DNA of 64,000 bases. Origin: Helopsaltes ochotensis. Taxonomy: Eukaryota; Chordata; Aves; Passeriformes; Locustellidae. The stretch is taken from positions 459,597 through 523,596 of the forward strand of contig VXBM01000212.1 in NCBI GenBank assembly GCA_013400155.1, in the 5' to 3' direction. The position numbers were made by a program, and so were the translations under genes. The notes beneath the pieces are model-generated. The model was not told where the DNA came from. It saw nothing but the letters and a program-made list of their open reading frames with translations, and did no database searches. Below, piece by piece: positions 23,720-37,227 of the stretch (position 1 is its first letter; every line of letters starts with the position of its first letter).

Positions 23720-26700
23720 AAAAAAAAAAAGGAAATATGTTGGCCTCTTATCTGGAAACATAGGTTTCAGGAATAGGCTGAGCTGGAAGTCAATCTGGTG
23801 GTTTTGGGGCGTATGACAGTAAGTGAAGTTTTGAGGATTGTCTTACGTTAACCCAAGCTCTGTGTGTAAGCATGGCTTTAGATCACTGGCATCTAAATGC
23901 ATGGGGAGAGTACTAACTCACTCCAAGAAACCACTGTGTTGCGAGTTCTTCAAATATTTTTAATCATTAAAATTCAAACCCAAACTAACTTAAATGCCTA
24001 AGCACCATGAATTTCAAATGCTGTGTAGTCAGAGAAATGAAGAAAGTCAATAAATTTTGCCACAGGAACCTCCTGGCAATTCTGTCAAATTTTAATGAAT
24101 CTGATATAACAGAAATGGATGCCAAACAGGCTTCACTTCTCTTCGTGCTTGTTTTGATGTACAGAAATATGAGAGTCAAGTTAAAAGGTGAGTTGTGTCA
24201 TGCTTGGGGATCTGTCAGCACCATGTGGTATTATGAAACAGGGCTCATAATCTGTGCTTGCCTTCTGCCATGTCATTCACTACATAACCAGCTTTGGTCT
24301 TGGAGTGATGAAACTAGGAATAGGATTTGGGGCTCACACAGCAATTCAGTTTTCCAAGCTCTACTGAACTCAGCCAAGTCCAATCAAATGCATCTTGCCT
24401 ATTCTTTGAGATACTAATTTAGCCATTACAATGGAATTTTAGCGGTCATGATCATGAGTTAAACAGCATAAATGAAGAATCACCTTTCCTTTGTGGTCAG
24501 TAAGGAAAAAATGCAAATGCCGCGTGCAACATTAACGTGGAATGACTGAATATACAACATATGCCAGACTTTTTTTCCCTCTTTCAAGAGGATTGTTTTT
24601 CACAACTTGGGGTGTTTTTTATTTGCTTTTCAGAATTATCACTCACTGCATTTCTCCTCACTACAAAACCATCAGCTATGTTTTTCTTCTCTGATTCAAG
24701 TGGTTTATGACTCATTCCCTTATTGTTGTATGCTATACTATAATTGTTATTTCCATTATCTGGTACATGAATCATTTTTGTTGCAGCTATTTGTTACAAA
24801 GTATGATTCTCATGTCTCAATATCTCTTTGAGTTCCTTCTGCATTGATGATGATCATATTTTATAAGCATTGGATATGACTTCTTTCCATCTCAAGCATT
24901 TCACTGCACTGTTGTTTACTATATATTGAGCACTACAAGCACCACTTGTAGATCATAAGTCTTCCTCAAAATTTTGTTCTGAGCAGTCCTATTCTATCCA
25001 TTTTCCTGGGCCATTTTGTCACAGCCTTTATAGGAAAAAGCTTTGTAATTGTTTGATTTCCTGACATCATATATAAAGATTAACAAGAAAGTTCTTTAAG
25101 TTAACACTCTCTCTTTTGCCTATGATAAATTATATAGCAGAACAGTGGGTGAAATTCTCGCCTATACTGAATCTAGGAGGATTTTTACACGGACACTGCA
25201 GAAAATCATCTGAAGTCCAAATGTCTTCACTTCACTGCAAACTCTGTCTAGCTGTAAACTGCAGTTTGGAGCAGGATAATTGTATTTCCTAAATGTATCC
25301 ATTACTCATGTGCTATTCCATGCTACCATGCTGTGCTAAATTTAAAACTGGAGCTGGCAGATATGATGGGTAAAAGCCAGGCTGTGGAAGAAGGCCAAGA
25401 AAAGGTCCATGTTCAATTGCAATCCCCTTTAATTATCCAAAATAGCAACATAGAAGAATTATGGATGTTTTATCAAGGTTTTGACCACACAAAAAAATTC
25501 TACCTTCATGAATGTGTGTCTAAGGGTACTCACAGGACATGAGTATGCTTACCGTCACCATAATCCATTGCAGCAAACAAAGTAATCTTCATGTTTAGCT
25601 GACCTTTTGTTTTTCATCTATAGACTTTTTTTTGCCCCTAATGTCCTGTATTTCTATACACATTTCCATCTCAACAGTATACTTGTTGTCCCTTTTTTTC
25701 ATGCTGATGGTTGATTCAGGCTGTCTCCTTTCAAAACAAGGGAAAGCTGCCTGATTTGCCCTAATTTGCTCCTTCTTGTGACCTAAAGGCAGTACCATTT
25801 TATCCTGCGCTGCTGGTTCCACTGAACACCTACCATGGAGAGGAAAAAGGGATGCACTCAGAGTGTTCACATACGAAGATAAAGAAAACAAACTCCTATT
25901 CCCCAAAAGGCAAAATTGCTTAGTACAAAAGTTCACTATATGTTACAAATTATGTCTACTATATCAAGAAAAGAGGAACAATAGACATGGACTGGAAGCA
26001 CGTGTCTACAGATTTTACTTCTGTTAGGCATGCAGTGGTAGCTAAAATTTCATCCCTTGCATTCCCTAATGAAGAGACCAGATACAACAATAGAACAATA
26101 GTGAAGGCACCCCAGAGATTTCTTTATATTCCTGAGACAAAACTTATAATGGTAAGCACATTTTCTATATTCCATTTAACACGTGCATTTTTGAAGTGTA
26201 AATCTGTATTTACCAAATTAGAATAATAGGTATATTACTTTTAAATGCTGCAATTTTAGAAATATAGTACATACTTTTGAAAGGATAGTTTGTATACATT
26301 TTCCAGCTTTAGAGTTACAAGGTTTTTTTGAGTCAAGCTTCTACAAAAAGTAACATCTACCAAAACCTGTCCATGTGAACCCAATACAGAAGGTCATTTA
26401 AACATAACAGCATATTTTCAATTTTGCAAAACATATTTATATTATGGACTTTTAAAAAAAATTTTCCTGATTTTTGATTATGTTAGTAATTTATTTATAA
26501 CTTCCTGCCTATTTCTTTTATCTAATGATTTATTGCATTCACACAGTGAGAAACTTCACATGTTTTATAATCTTCCAAGCTACATTGGTAAGAGTTGAAG
26601 TTCTGGCAATAACTCATACCAGATCTTATGTAAACCTTTCCAAGAAAGAATTGGAATGGAGGGAAAAGAGACTGAAGGCCTGGTAAGGACAAGGAGTTCG

Positions 26701-29546
26701 CTACTATGCCTTAGCTACACAAACAAATGGGCTACAGAGCGTGCTTGTACAACACCATGTAAAGTGGGAGACAACAGAAGTGCAACTTTGTTTTGAATAG
26801 AGTAAGAAATATTTCAAAGTGGCAATTTTCTGGAGAAATTACTGAATTCATTTCTGTACAGATATAAGGAAGGATTAATTTTGAGCCTCCTCCAAATGCC
26901 TGTTTATTATTGTTTTCTGAATGTAAAGTTGAGGCTCTGTAAGCAAGAAAAACACTTAACCAGAATTAAGCACTAGTTGAAAAGAACCTCTTCACCTACA
27001 AGTTGAAGGCCCTTGATTTGCAAAAAGCAACATGCCATGTGGCCAACGCATTCAAACGAAACCCTTGAAATTAAAAAAATGGAAAAACACCCAAGTTCAA
27101 ACTAAACTAATTGTCCTTTGAAGAGGATCAAGAGATCTGATCTAGCTTACGCAAGCATGCTAAGCCATTTTAGGAGGGATATATGGAGAATTCCAGTTCT
27201 TTCTCCATTAATGAAAGAACCTGTATTTTTCAATGAAGAACATACAGGCTTATAGATGCTGATAAATTATTTTCCTCTGGCTCTTCTACCGGCCGAAAAA
27301 GGTGGTGCATAAAAAGTGATAGAAAAAATAATAAAATAGAAGGTGACAATATTTACTACTGAAAGAGTAATCTAGATTCTTCTATACTCATGCTAATGTG
27401 TGCAAGTTATGTTTTTAAAGCACACTCCTGCCCCAAGACATAATATTAGTGTTTTGAAGCTAACCTAAATTTTGGCATCATGTTAATGGTAGGTAGCAGA
27501 ATGTAAATAAATCTCCTAAATGACTTGGAAAGACTAGAGTGAAAGTAATTTTTTGTTGTCACGTATGCTGTACCACAAATAAGTGTAATTTAGGTGGTAA
27601 ATTTTTTTGTTTTACCAAGAGAAACAACAGAAATCCACATCAGAATAAAACAAAACCACTCATTCTCTAGAGGGTCCATAGGCGGTCAAGGTTCATTTTA
27701 TTAAATGTTTGCAAAAGCAGTTTTGCTTTTTGTGCCCCACAATAGTGTGCCACTCTGAGCAATGAATGTACTGCAAGAGGGTACTATGTTCACACAACTA
27801 TGAAAAAATATACAGAGAAAGTTATAGTAAATGAAATTATAAATCTATGCAAATATACTATGGAGCCACATGTCAATCTCAGTCTATAAATGAACATGAG
27901 TAGCAATGTTTATTTTATTTCACCTGTGTGACTACTAGTTCACTCCCCATGAGGGTAACATAATTACTAAGAAATGAACTCTGATATGAATTTGTGCGTA
28001 GCTCATGTGAGTTTGAGCCACAGATTGCTGTCACTAGCATTATAGAAGCACACCTATTATGAAAAGCAGTTGGTAAAATTAAGAAAAGCTAGTCATAAAA
28101 TGGCTGTATTTAACAAGGATTTCTGGTAGCACCCACGAAAACCTGCATAGAAATAAAATGAGGACTCTGGCATAAAAAGCTCACAGAATAAATAGAAAAT
28201 CAAACAGAAAGTTGTCAAAAAAGGGATCGAACTTGTATTTTAAACAAAACATTAGCTGCCACTGACTTCCAGCACCATTCAACTCTTGAGGAGATGAGAT
28301 ATACAAGAGAAGCAAGCATGACTACAGAGGCCTTGAACATTTTAAATAAAACAGCTCTGAAGGTCCTTCAAAGGTTCTCAGGTTTGTAGCAGCTCTAAGA
28401 AAGACAGTTCACATTCCAGTTGGGATACTTTTAGGTTCCTGCTAGACTGCCATGGAACCCCAAACACTAGACAGCCTTTGCCTTGATTAGGCTTCAAGGC
28501 AAACAGGAAAGCCAGAGGTCCTTTGATGTTATTCAGCAAAAATGATGTTTGTCTGGAACGAGTTTTTCAGCTTTTTGCTAGAAAAAGAGAATGACCTGTA
28601 ATGCAAATTAACTACAGTTAAAGAATGAAATTTCAGTGTTTTATTTACACCTGCCAAGTCCCCTTCAAAATATTTCCTTTAATCAAAATCAATTTTTTTT
28701 GTTTTGTTAAATCCTGTTGTGGTTCAAGCTGAACCAGATCCATTCTCCATGCAAACTAATACACAGGTGACAAAGACCGGCAACATGACAGACACGAGAG
28801 GAAAAGGAACAGCAGAACACCATCAAGGAACTATTTGGATGACAAAAGAGGGACCAGAGAGAGAAGCAATTTGAGAAGAAGAATTTTCTTCTGGGTCATT
28901 ATCTTCCATTAGTAATATGTATAGCTTAAAACTTTTTTTCTGCTTTGTTTACAAACACCATATAGCTTTATTGCTCCATAATTCTTTTTTCTTCACCTTT
29001 TCTCCCCCTGAGAGTTTATAGCTTTCTGGAACTTAGAATCAATTTTTGCTATAATGAAATTTCTTTTACATTTAAATGAATTATTAAAACCTTCAGAGCA
29101 GCAATATGAGAAGAAGGAGTGAAAGTTCAACAGTGGATAAATGGAATTAGTCTACAGAAGCAAATCCAGCACAAGTAGTACTTCAATTTTGTAAAATCAA
29201 AGTGGGAGGTTTTGCACTTCCAGGTGGCTTTTATCTTTATATTTCACAGCTTAAAGGACAGCTGGAAGTGTTTTGGAGAGGCCCAACCCCCTATGAACAA
29301 GTAATAATTTAATTAGAAAAGGAAGAAAGAACAAAAAGGAAAAGCTGGTTGAAGTAATAACAGCAAGAAACAAAATTCAACCATCTTCTTGTTTTATACC
29401 AGTAGTGCACTTATGTCATAAAAGGTAACTGGTTATTTCCTCCTTCCCTGCTACATCTTTGTGATAACAACAAATAAAATGGATTCTTAATAACTGAATC
29501 TCCAATAATATTTTGAGTAATATAGGGCTTCTTGGGAAATGCGTAC
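23720..29546. other. AT-rich non-coding DNA, no gene recognised
   Basis: No gene or named repeat. Open frames reach 136 codons (24007-24417 plus) and 113 codons (25595-25936 minus) without recognisable domains. The interval 26.2-29.5 kb is particularly featureless: AT-rich, without even a 60-codon frame worth listing. Confidence 0.6.
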
Positions 29547-29551
29547 TCAAT

Positions 29552-30248
29552 TGTACTAAAATGTACTAAATTGATTTAGGGCAAATTTGGGAGGAAACCT
29601 CTGAATGGTATCCCTCTAGAAAGCCAGTTCAAGCGGGCCCTCCCTGCACCAGGTAGGGAGACATAAACCTCCTTCAAGAGAAGTGGAAAAAACTGTTTAT
29701 TTAACAAGCAAAGTACTCACAAACATGAAAAAATGAATGATATTAAAGAATGGAACCTCTTGCCATTCTGAAGAGATGGCAAATTCAGAGAGAGTCCTTG
29801 TTGTGGGATGTAGCTTGGCTTGCTCAGTCTCTCCTCAGCCCTTCCTACACCGGAAAATGCCATGTCCCGCGTCCTGATGGGCCACAGGTGTGTGAGCTCC
29901 TGGTCTTTTTCCGTGTTTTCAGTCCACAGCAGGTTTGAACAGTTCCAGGAAAAGAAAAAAAAAGACACAGTCTTGGGGAAACTTTCCTTGCAAGAGCTGA
30001 AGAAAACCATCAAAAAAAGCAAAGAAAAACCTCCCTGTCTCTCTCCCTCACTGTCCGTGCTGCAGACAACACACACCGAGAGAGCCAAAGCTCTTTTCTC
30101 TGTGGTTTTGAATACAGCCACGAAAAAATTCTATCGGTTTTCCTTCTCCCCCACTTTGCATTCGGATCTAGTTTTAAAGGCACAAAACTTGTTTCTGGGC
30201 TAAACAGACAAATGGGGATAAAATTCACAATCATAAAGTCACCCCACA
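29552..30248 (-). mobile_element. Solo LTR with intact 5-bp target duplication
   Basis: The element begins TG and ends CA on the plus strand and, read on the minus strand, starts TGTGGGGTGAC and ends AGTACA. It is flanked by the direct repeat tcaat at 29547-29551 and again at 30249-30253. A 5-bp target duplication is typical of ERVL-like and some other retroviral integrases. The minus strand has an AATAAA signal at 29696-29701, about 145 bp before its 3' end, where an LTR polyadenylation signal belongs. The body is richer in G+C and CpG than both flanks. At 697 bp it is a normal LTR length, and no gag, pol or env sequence adjoins it, so it is a solitary LTR. I recall similar sequence from songbird LTR families but cannot name the subfamily. 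Open frames of 127 and 134 codons across it (29820-30203 plus, 29717-30121 minus) are not genes. Confidence 0.78.
29696..29701 (-). terminator. Polyadenylation signal of the LTR
   Basis: AATAAA on the minus strand inside the LTR, with a T-rich/GT setting further 3' on that strand. Its position marks the expected R-region end. Confidence 0.5.
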
Positions 30249-30253
30249 TCAAT

Positions 30254-32564
30254 CCAGACTTCATGGAATACACAAATAAGTGTGGTTGATGCATTGATTG
30301 CTTTTTCATACACATGACCTTTCATGAATATAAAACTAGGTCTTTACCTCTTCATCTTTTGCTTAGCTGTGGTTTCCTATTACCACTTTAAATTGAAAAC
30401 AAGCCAAATGCAAGGATTTGTATTTGGCTTGTTTGCGATCACAAAATCTTTTATTTTGTAAGGATATACGGGGAGTTAGATCTTGTAAGGGAGACAAGAA
30501 GACGGACTTTAAGGATTCATGAGATCTAAATTAATAAGGACAGTCAAACAGAAGGGAATTGTGCCCTTTACAATTGGCTTCATGTTGTATCCTGACTTTG
30601 AAAAAGCCTTGCTTGCTATTGGCAATGTCTCAGTTTGCACCAATTCTTTTTTACTGTGAAAATGAGATTACAGCATTCTTAAAAATAAACACTACTCTGT
30701 AATTTCAAACTTCTGAAAAGGTTACCCAAGTTGTAAAAAAACTTTAAAATAAATTCTTACCAAGAACAGAAAATTTACAGTCCCAAATATTTGTGCGTCA
30801 GGAAGTTAGGAGTAACCAAAACCAGAATTATATTATAAATCACAGAATGTATTCTGAAATATAAATGTCATAAAACCTTCTCCACTCTAACTTAACTATT
30901 TTATTTTGAAGACTAAAAATCTACTTTGACTAGCTAAAGATATAGACTAGCTCTTTAGAAGAGTACACATGGACAAACAAGTGTATAACCACATTGATCA
31001 TATTCTACAGTCGAGACAGGTTCTTATCTGTCCATGTATCACACAACAGCCTTATAAAACAGCCTTTTAAGACAAAATTTCAATCACCACTTGCGAAAAT
31101 CCAGGCAGCTGTTACAGAAAATATTAATACTATTTTGGAGTCTGATTGAATATATTTGACTCCTTTTTAAATTTGAAAAGCAATTGGTTTTCATCTTGTA
31201 GCAGTATGCCTGGGATATCTCAGAGGAGTGAGATTCTCAAGCACACTAAGAAGTTTCTTCCCATTAATCAAACCACAATTAATCAGAGATTTTTTCCCAG
31301 GCATCCACAAAAGTCCACGATGCTGCAATGATTTTCTGTCAGCAAAAACCACTCAGACCTCAGTATTCACTACAGGCACCATTTTCATCTTGACTATAAC
31401 ACAACCATCATGCATATGTGTCCCTTACATCTTAAAAATCTTCATGAAGAGAATAAATGGCACTCACATATACAGTTAAAAAAGCATTCACAGATCAATC
31501 CAGAATTCTATGCTTGTGTTGTAACATTTTTCTCTGGACAATCCTAACTGTTCCGTTCAAAACCACATACTTAGTCACTGAAGACTGAAACCCTGTTCTG
31601 AAATCACACCCCAGAAACTTATTTCAAGTATCCTGAAGGCTCGCTGTGCCTGACTGTAAGAATACAGTTACTGAAGTGTATACATTCCTAAATCTGTCTA
31701 TAAGATAGGAGATATTTATGTCTAAACAGAAAGATCTGTAACTTATGGGGTCTTTCAAGGGTTTTTTGAACTGATGAGGTTTTGGGGTAATCATGAATAC
31801 TTCTCAGGCTTTTTCAAAAAGTTCCAAAATAATCATATCAGGGAACAGCTCATGCACAACCACTGCATAAAAAGTGAATTCATTGTCATTGTATATACTA
31901 GAATTCTTGAGAAAAATCAAGCTGGCTGCAGCTGCTGACAACTCCTAAATATTCATGTTGTTCAGTGGGTGGTTTGGAGCCTGGCAAAAGCAAACAATGA
32001 ATCTTTCACAAATAAAATAAAAGCTAATTCTTGCGCATAGTTCTCTTCTGTGCACCTTTGAATTCAGATAAAGAAGAAGAGTACATCTTTTAAATATGGT
32101 GTTTTTTAAAAAAATAAAAAACATAAGGAATAATGAAACACTGGGTGCACTTTGAAAATTATTTGACTGAGTTTTTTAGGAATTATATACATTTCTTACT
32201 TTTCTTAGACTATGATACAATTTGCACAGAGTGCTGTAAGTAGGAAAGAATGGTAATAACTGCAGTTAGAATTTTGGTTCTACAGAAAGCATCCTACATG
32301 GAAAGCCTGGAAGTGTTGGAAACCTCTGGAGCTAGAGGCATTTGTCCTGTGTTTGTACAGCACAGCAGAATCTCATTCATGACCACTGTGATGTACTACC
32401 ATATGTGCTCACAAATCACAGCAGCAGTTGAATGAAAGACTATGTGGTATCCATATTTCTGCTTTAGAAACACCCATATGATGTGACAACAAGGTATAAA
32501 TAATTTACCTTTCAGTACTCTGGAATACTTTACAGGAACAAAACAAGAAATAAGCAATATCTTT
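30254..32564. other. AT-rich non-coding DNA, nothing recognised
   Basis: No gene, RNA or named repeat seen. Frames are all at or below about 80 codons. Confidence 0.6.
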
Positions 32565-32770
32565 ACCGAAAAAAAAAACCCCAAAAAACACAAACCCACA
32601 ACCCCCCCCCCCAAAAAAAAACCCCCACAAAACAAAACAAACAAAAAACCCAAACCAAACCAGCAACCAAACCAAACAAACAAACAAACAAACAAAAAAC
32701 AAACAAAAAAAACCCAAAACAAAAACAAATCCAGGCCCAACACCACTCAAACAAACTACAAAAAGCCAAA
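32565..32770. repeat. A/C-rich low-complexity block with (AAAC)n
   Basis: About 200 bp almost devoid of G and T on the plus strand, with aaac, aacc and acccc words, an 11-base C-run at 32602-32612 and clean (CAAA) units at 32673-32695. The overlapping minus-strand open frames (up to 116 codons, very rich in Phe, Gly, Val and Leu) are composition artefacts that mimic membrane proteins. Confidence 0.85.
32579..32626 (-). promoter_or_regulatory. G-quadruplex-capable motif
   Basis: On the minus strand this stretch has G-runs of 5, 11, 3 and 4 bases separated by loops of about 9, 4 and 12 bases. Four runs of at least three G in 48 bp meets a relaxed G4 pattern; the long G-run alone can contribute more than one run. 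Function is unknown. Confidence 0.5.
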
Positions 32771-33032
32771 CCTAATATTTTGATTTGCCCAGTTGAGAAC
32801 TGAGTGGTATGATTGACACTGTACCACTTTGTCCTGGATAGTTTATTAAGAAGGATCCTTTTATTCATAGCTGGGGTTACTCTGGCAGTTTTCCAAGCCC
32901 ATATAATTAAAAAAACCCCCTAGCTTTTCTTCATGAGCTACTGTTCTTCATGAATTCTTGCTCAGCTGACTGAATTGAAAATCTTCTCAAGACTTGAAAA
33001 ATGGGTAATGTAACACAGACTTACACAGGAAC

Positions 33033-33593
33033 TGTTTGGTCCCATCCAACTAATCAAACACAAATACCCACAGGAACACACTTTCCTTTTCTGCAGGTTT
33101 ATTAACATAGAGGTTCTGTGTAACAGAGGTTCTGCACCTCTATTAACATCTGAATTCCCTCAGTAAAGTTCCCCACCATGACTATTGACTCCAGGGACAC
33201 AAAAGCAGACTTGGAATCTAAAGCCCAGGTGTGATAAGGAATGTTTGCAGTCCCTGGGGAACTGTTGCAGCCACCCTGTGTGTATCTGACCACAGCATAG
33301 CTGCATGAGAACATCTGTGGACATGAAAAGCTGCAGAGACCCCTGGGGGGATTTGTGTGCTATTCCCACAATACTTGACTGGACAGGCAGCAAGAGTGGC
33401 AAGGGGAACATAGGGTCCAGAGTGTGAATATTTCATTTGTTGGTGTCCTTTGCACAGGTGAAACACACACTTGGAATTTAGAGACCCACCTGGTGCCCAG
33501 GCAGCATCTGCAGAGGGGCTGAACGAAACCACCACCCAAAACAGCAATATGTGCACAACGGGACAGAGGTCTAAGTGGCAATGAGATAACACA
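33033..33593 (-). mobile_element. Candidate solo LTR, minus strand
   Basis: A 560-bp stretch clearly more GC-rich than its flanks. Read on the minus strand it starts TGTGTTATCTC and ends CCAAACA, with an AATAAA signal at 33098-33103, about 65 bp before its 3' end. That is LTR-like. Flanking pentamers are ggaac and ggaat (4 of 5), embedded in a longer matching acacaggaa word on both sides; a further caggaac word at 33071 weakens the boundary call. A 16-bp-period duplication of agaggttctg sits at 33109-33134. An alternative is the last exon or 3' UTR of a minus-strand transcript. The 124-codon minus-strand frame 33218-33592 has no domain I recognise. Confidence 0.42.
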
Positions 33594-36500
33594 GGAATTT
33601 CCCTTCTCTGCGGTACTTCATTTTAATTTTCTTAAGGTACAGTTAGCTAGCCCAAGTTAAAAACAGCCTTCATATAAATGCCTCCTTGAGTAATTTGCAC
33701 TATGTGTTAAATAATGACATAGACATCAGGAATATGAAATAAATCTTAAACAAAATCCCTGCATGAACAGCTTCAATAGATCTACCAGCGAAACAAATGT
33801 GAGGAAGAATATTTACTTTAATTTGCCTTTTTTAAAAATAAAATTACCTCTTATCTTTCACTTAATCTTCACAGTTAAATGTACCAACAAATATTTGCAC
33901 TGTTTTTCAATAATTCTTTATTCAGTCTAATTCATCCTATTAGTTTGTTTTCAAACTGTCCATGTTTATTTTTATCTGAATAATTTAGTACAAAAGCTGG
34001 CACTGTACAAGTCAAGTATTCATTACTACAATATTTGCTTGAAAATAATTTCGATTTCAAAGGAGAAGGGAAAGTTTATTTGTTACATATAAATTGAGTT
34101 TATAATTTTTAATCTTACACTAAGTATCCATAAAACAAACAAAATATTTTTCTAACTATCCAGATGGCTTTTTTTGTTTGTTTGTTTTAAGTTTACTAAC
34201 TTTTACAAATTATTCTTTTACTTGGTCCCAGACATCTGCATTTTCTCACTTTCCAATAACACGTGCATATGCCTTCACTCAAACCTGAAGACTGAGCAAC
34301 AGATGCTTACAGGAATTGCTGAGATCTAACTGATCCGTGCTGCAGCTCTAAGCTCCTGTTTTCCAAAGCTTTTGCTCTTTAAAGCTCACTTCACCTCGTA
34401 AGTTATGGTGCCTCCATAGCACCTATTTGTAAGAGAAATCATTAAAAGACTGAAAATGTGCTTCTAATAGCCCTGATTTAACTTAGTATGCCAGTTAGTG
34501 ACTGCCTCTCAGAACAAATGCCTCCCTAGCCTCAGGCATGCTAGCCAGGTGTAGCAGAACCTCTGCTCAAGTGGTAGAATGCTTTGAACTTTAACCTACT
34601 TGCAAAAGTTATCTGTGGTAGATGGAGAAGAGAGGTTATGCTGCTTTTGGAGTTAAAAATTGCCAAGACCAGCCTAACTCATCAACCCATAAGTTAAATA
34701 TTCTGAGCATGTAAAGAACAATTTCTGACAGAATACGGCACCAGTGAGCACCTGGCAGACAAAATTCCTGATGAAAGAACTAAAAAAGCGATGGTACTGA
34801 TAATTTATCTAAAGTTGATGAGCTAAATGCTGCATGGCTCACCTAGAAACATGATTGATAATCAATTTATTCTGTGAAAGGCCAGTCCTATTTTTTAAAG
34901 GTAGGGTCTTCTAACACACTGCTCCTTGGAGTATGTGTGGAGCATGCATTGAGCTGGGATGTTTTCAAGTTTAATCCTTCAGGCACAGAAAAAGAGATTT
35001 GCCAACAGTCATTGGTATGGATGAGCAACAACCATCTGTACTTAATTATTTTGCTAGATTTAACATCATTACTTCAATATTCCTTCAATAAATAATGCAC
35101 TTTACTAGTAGTTTTAATGATCTATGCTGTGTAGTAAATAATTCTGATTAAAGTCTTTTAGTCTAATCATTATCATTATCATAATCAATTTAAATAAATA
35201 ATTTATTGCATAAATAGAAATATATTTAAGTTGTCATTCTTAACCCTGCAGGATGATGTATAAAAGCTCATTTGCACCTATATAACCCTTTATACACAAA
35301 TTGTTAACCAAATCCGGGAATGGAATTGGGTCCAGCCACACCTAGATTTCTTTTTGTGAAGGAGTTTAGAAATGAAGGGAGGTCTTTCTGAACCTTGTGA
35401 CTCAGCAGGAAGGCCTCCCTGATAAATTCAGTTGCCTGGGACACTATGTGAAATATCCACGGACAGGCAATGACAGCAGTAGCTCCATCAGGATCACATC
35501 CAGAATGGATTTTCTGTTCTTCCAGCTGCCTCCCCAAATCACAAAGAGTCAAGGGGAAAGACTTCACAGTGAAATGTTTTCTTTATGCTGAAAATTCTTT
35601 ATGCTGTGAATTCCCAGAAGCTGCCAGACTGAACACAATACCAATGTAATTTCTTAAGGTTTTGATTTTGCTGGGGGAAAAGGCATTTGACCACCCCTCA
35701 TAGTTAAAAAAAAAAAAAAAAGCATTCTGTGAAATCTTACATAGACTCTGTAGCAACAGAACAGGGTTAAAAGAAGGACTGTGTGCTATACAAAGAAAAA
35801 GATTAGACTTTTTTATTAAGTGTGGGATTAATATATTCTTCCCACCCAGCCATTAAAGTACACTACATGTGCTCGTGGTACAAACATGAAAGAACCATCC
35901 CACAGTTAAGAAAAAAGCCCAAAAAACTAGTGGATTTTTTTTGTTTCATTTCTCTAGATGGGGAAACTTTTCATCATGTTTGTCTTCAATTGTATATAGT
36001 CAGTTTCTAATAAATTAAATTATAGATTGGCAATTAGAAGCAAGGATGCCACATTCCTATAAATGTCAAGCTCACTCTGGGGTCAAAAAATCAGTTGATG
36101 AAGATTTATTTGTAAAAGATGGGGAAAAAAATCCCACCACTCTATAACATCAAAGGAAAACATCTGATGCCTTAGGCAAAATAGAATCTTCATTACATGG
36201 CAATTTCATGATGTTGTGCAATTTAAAAGTAGTGGCAATTCAAAAGCATAACTTCTAACAAAACAAGACAATGATATGGTAAAGCACAAAATTAAACTCT
36301 GGTGGAAGTTCATGTCTATCCTTACATTCATTTTGAAATAAGAACATTAAAGATCATACACTGTATAATACTCTTTAGAGCATCACTTTGAAAAATTTAC
36401 CTTATATAAATTGAGAAGCAAATCACCATGTCTTCTTGGGCCAGTTTTTTATTCCTAGTCATTCCCTGCAACTCTGTGCATGTTGCAAAAAGGATTTCAT

Positions 36501-37227
36501 TATTTTCAGCTCTGGGTTACATTTTAATGTGTACACACAAGCTCCTTAATATGGGATATAAATACAAGAAATTCCAGAGTCTGGCTACTGGATCAAGCTC
36601 TGAATTCAAACTACTTGAAAATAAGAAATGGGGAAGTAGAAAAAAAATTAAGGGAGGTTTATGTAAAGCATCTTATGCAAACAGACCACAACAGTGTTAA
36701 AGCTGAAAATGAACACCAGATCTTTGCCCTAGTTGAGTCTCCACAGTCTAAACCTTATCATGGCAACAAAAAATCTCTAGGGTTTAAATGCACAGATGAC
36801 ATCCTTTCTTTTCTTCCATTTGGTACCAAAAGCTGTACCAAAATCTTGTTGCCACAGTGGCTCCATGCCATCTTATGATTTTAACTTGTCAAAAAAAGTG
36901 AAGTCTGGCAGCACAAAGCAACTACATTACAAAAACAATCTACCCAGAAATCGTCCAAGTTTTACCAAGACTTCCCAGGATTTCTGAGAATGATGCACCT
37001 GTGTTAAACTGATTAGATTCAGTCATTTTTGCTGGAACTTCAGCTGTAGTGAATGTTACAGCTTTTCAGTGTATGTGGGTGCTTGGTTTTTCAATCAGTT
37101 ATTGTTTTCCATTTTATTCTTTTAAACCATGTTCTGCCAGTCAAATTTTGTCCCAATTTCCATTTGGATTTACCTTTGATATTGTCATAGGTTGTCACCT
37201 CTGGGTAGTGGTTAAGATTACTGAAAA

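Noticed and set aside
24007..24417. 136-codon plus-strand frame as a gene
   Set aside because: No recognisable domain, and its length is within what chance gives in AT-rich DNA of this size.
29717..30203. Overlapping 127- and 134-codon frames as genes
   Set aside because: Both lie inside the LTR at 29552-30248 on opposite strands and show no domain.
32396..32868. Small hydrophobic membrane proteins on the minus strand
   Set aside because: The Phe/Gly/Val/Leu-rich frames come from translating the complement of an A/C-rich low-complexity block.
35706..35721. Poly-A tail of a processed pseudogene
   Set aside because: No cDNA-like sequence to the left and no flanking target duplication, so it is treated as a simple homopolymer.
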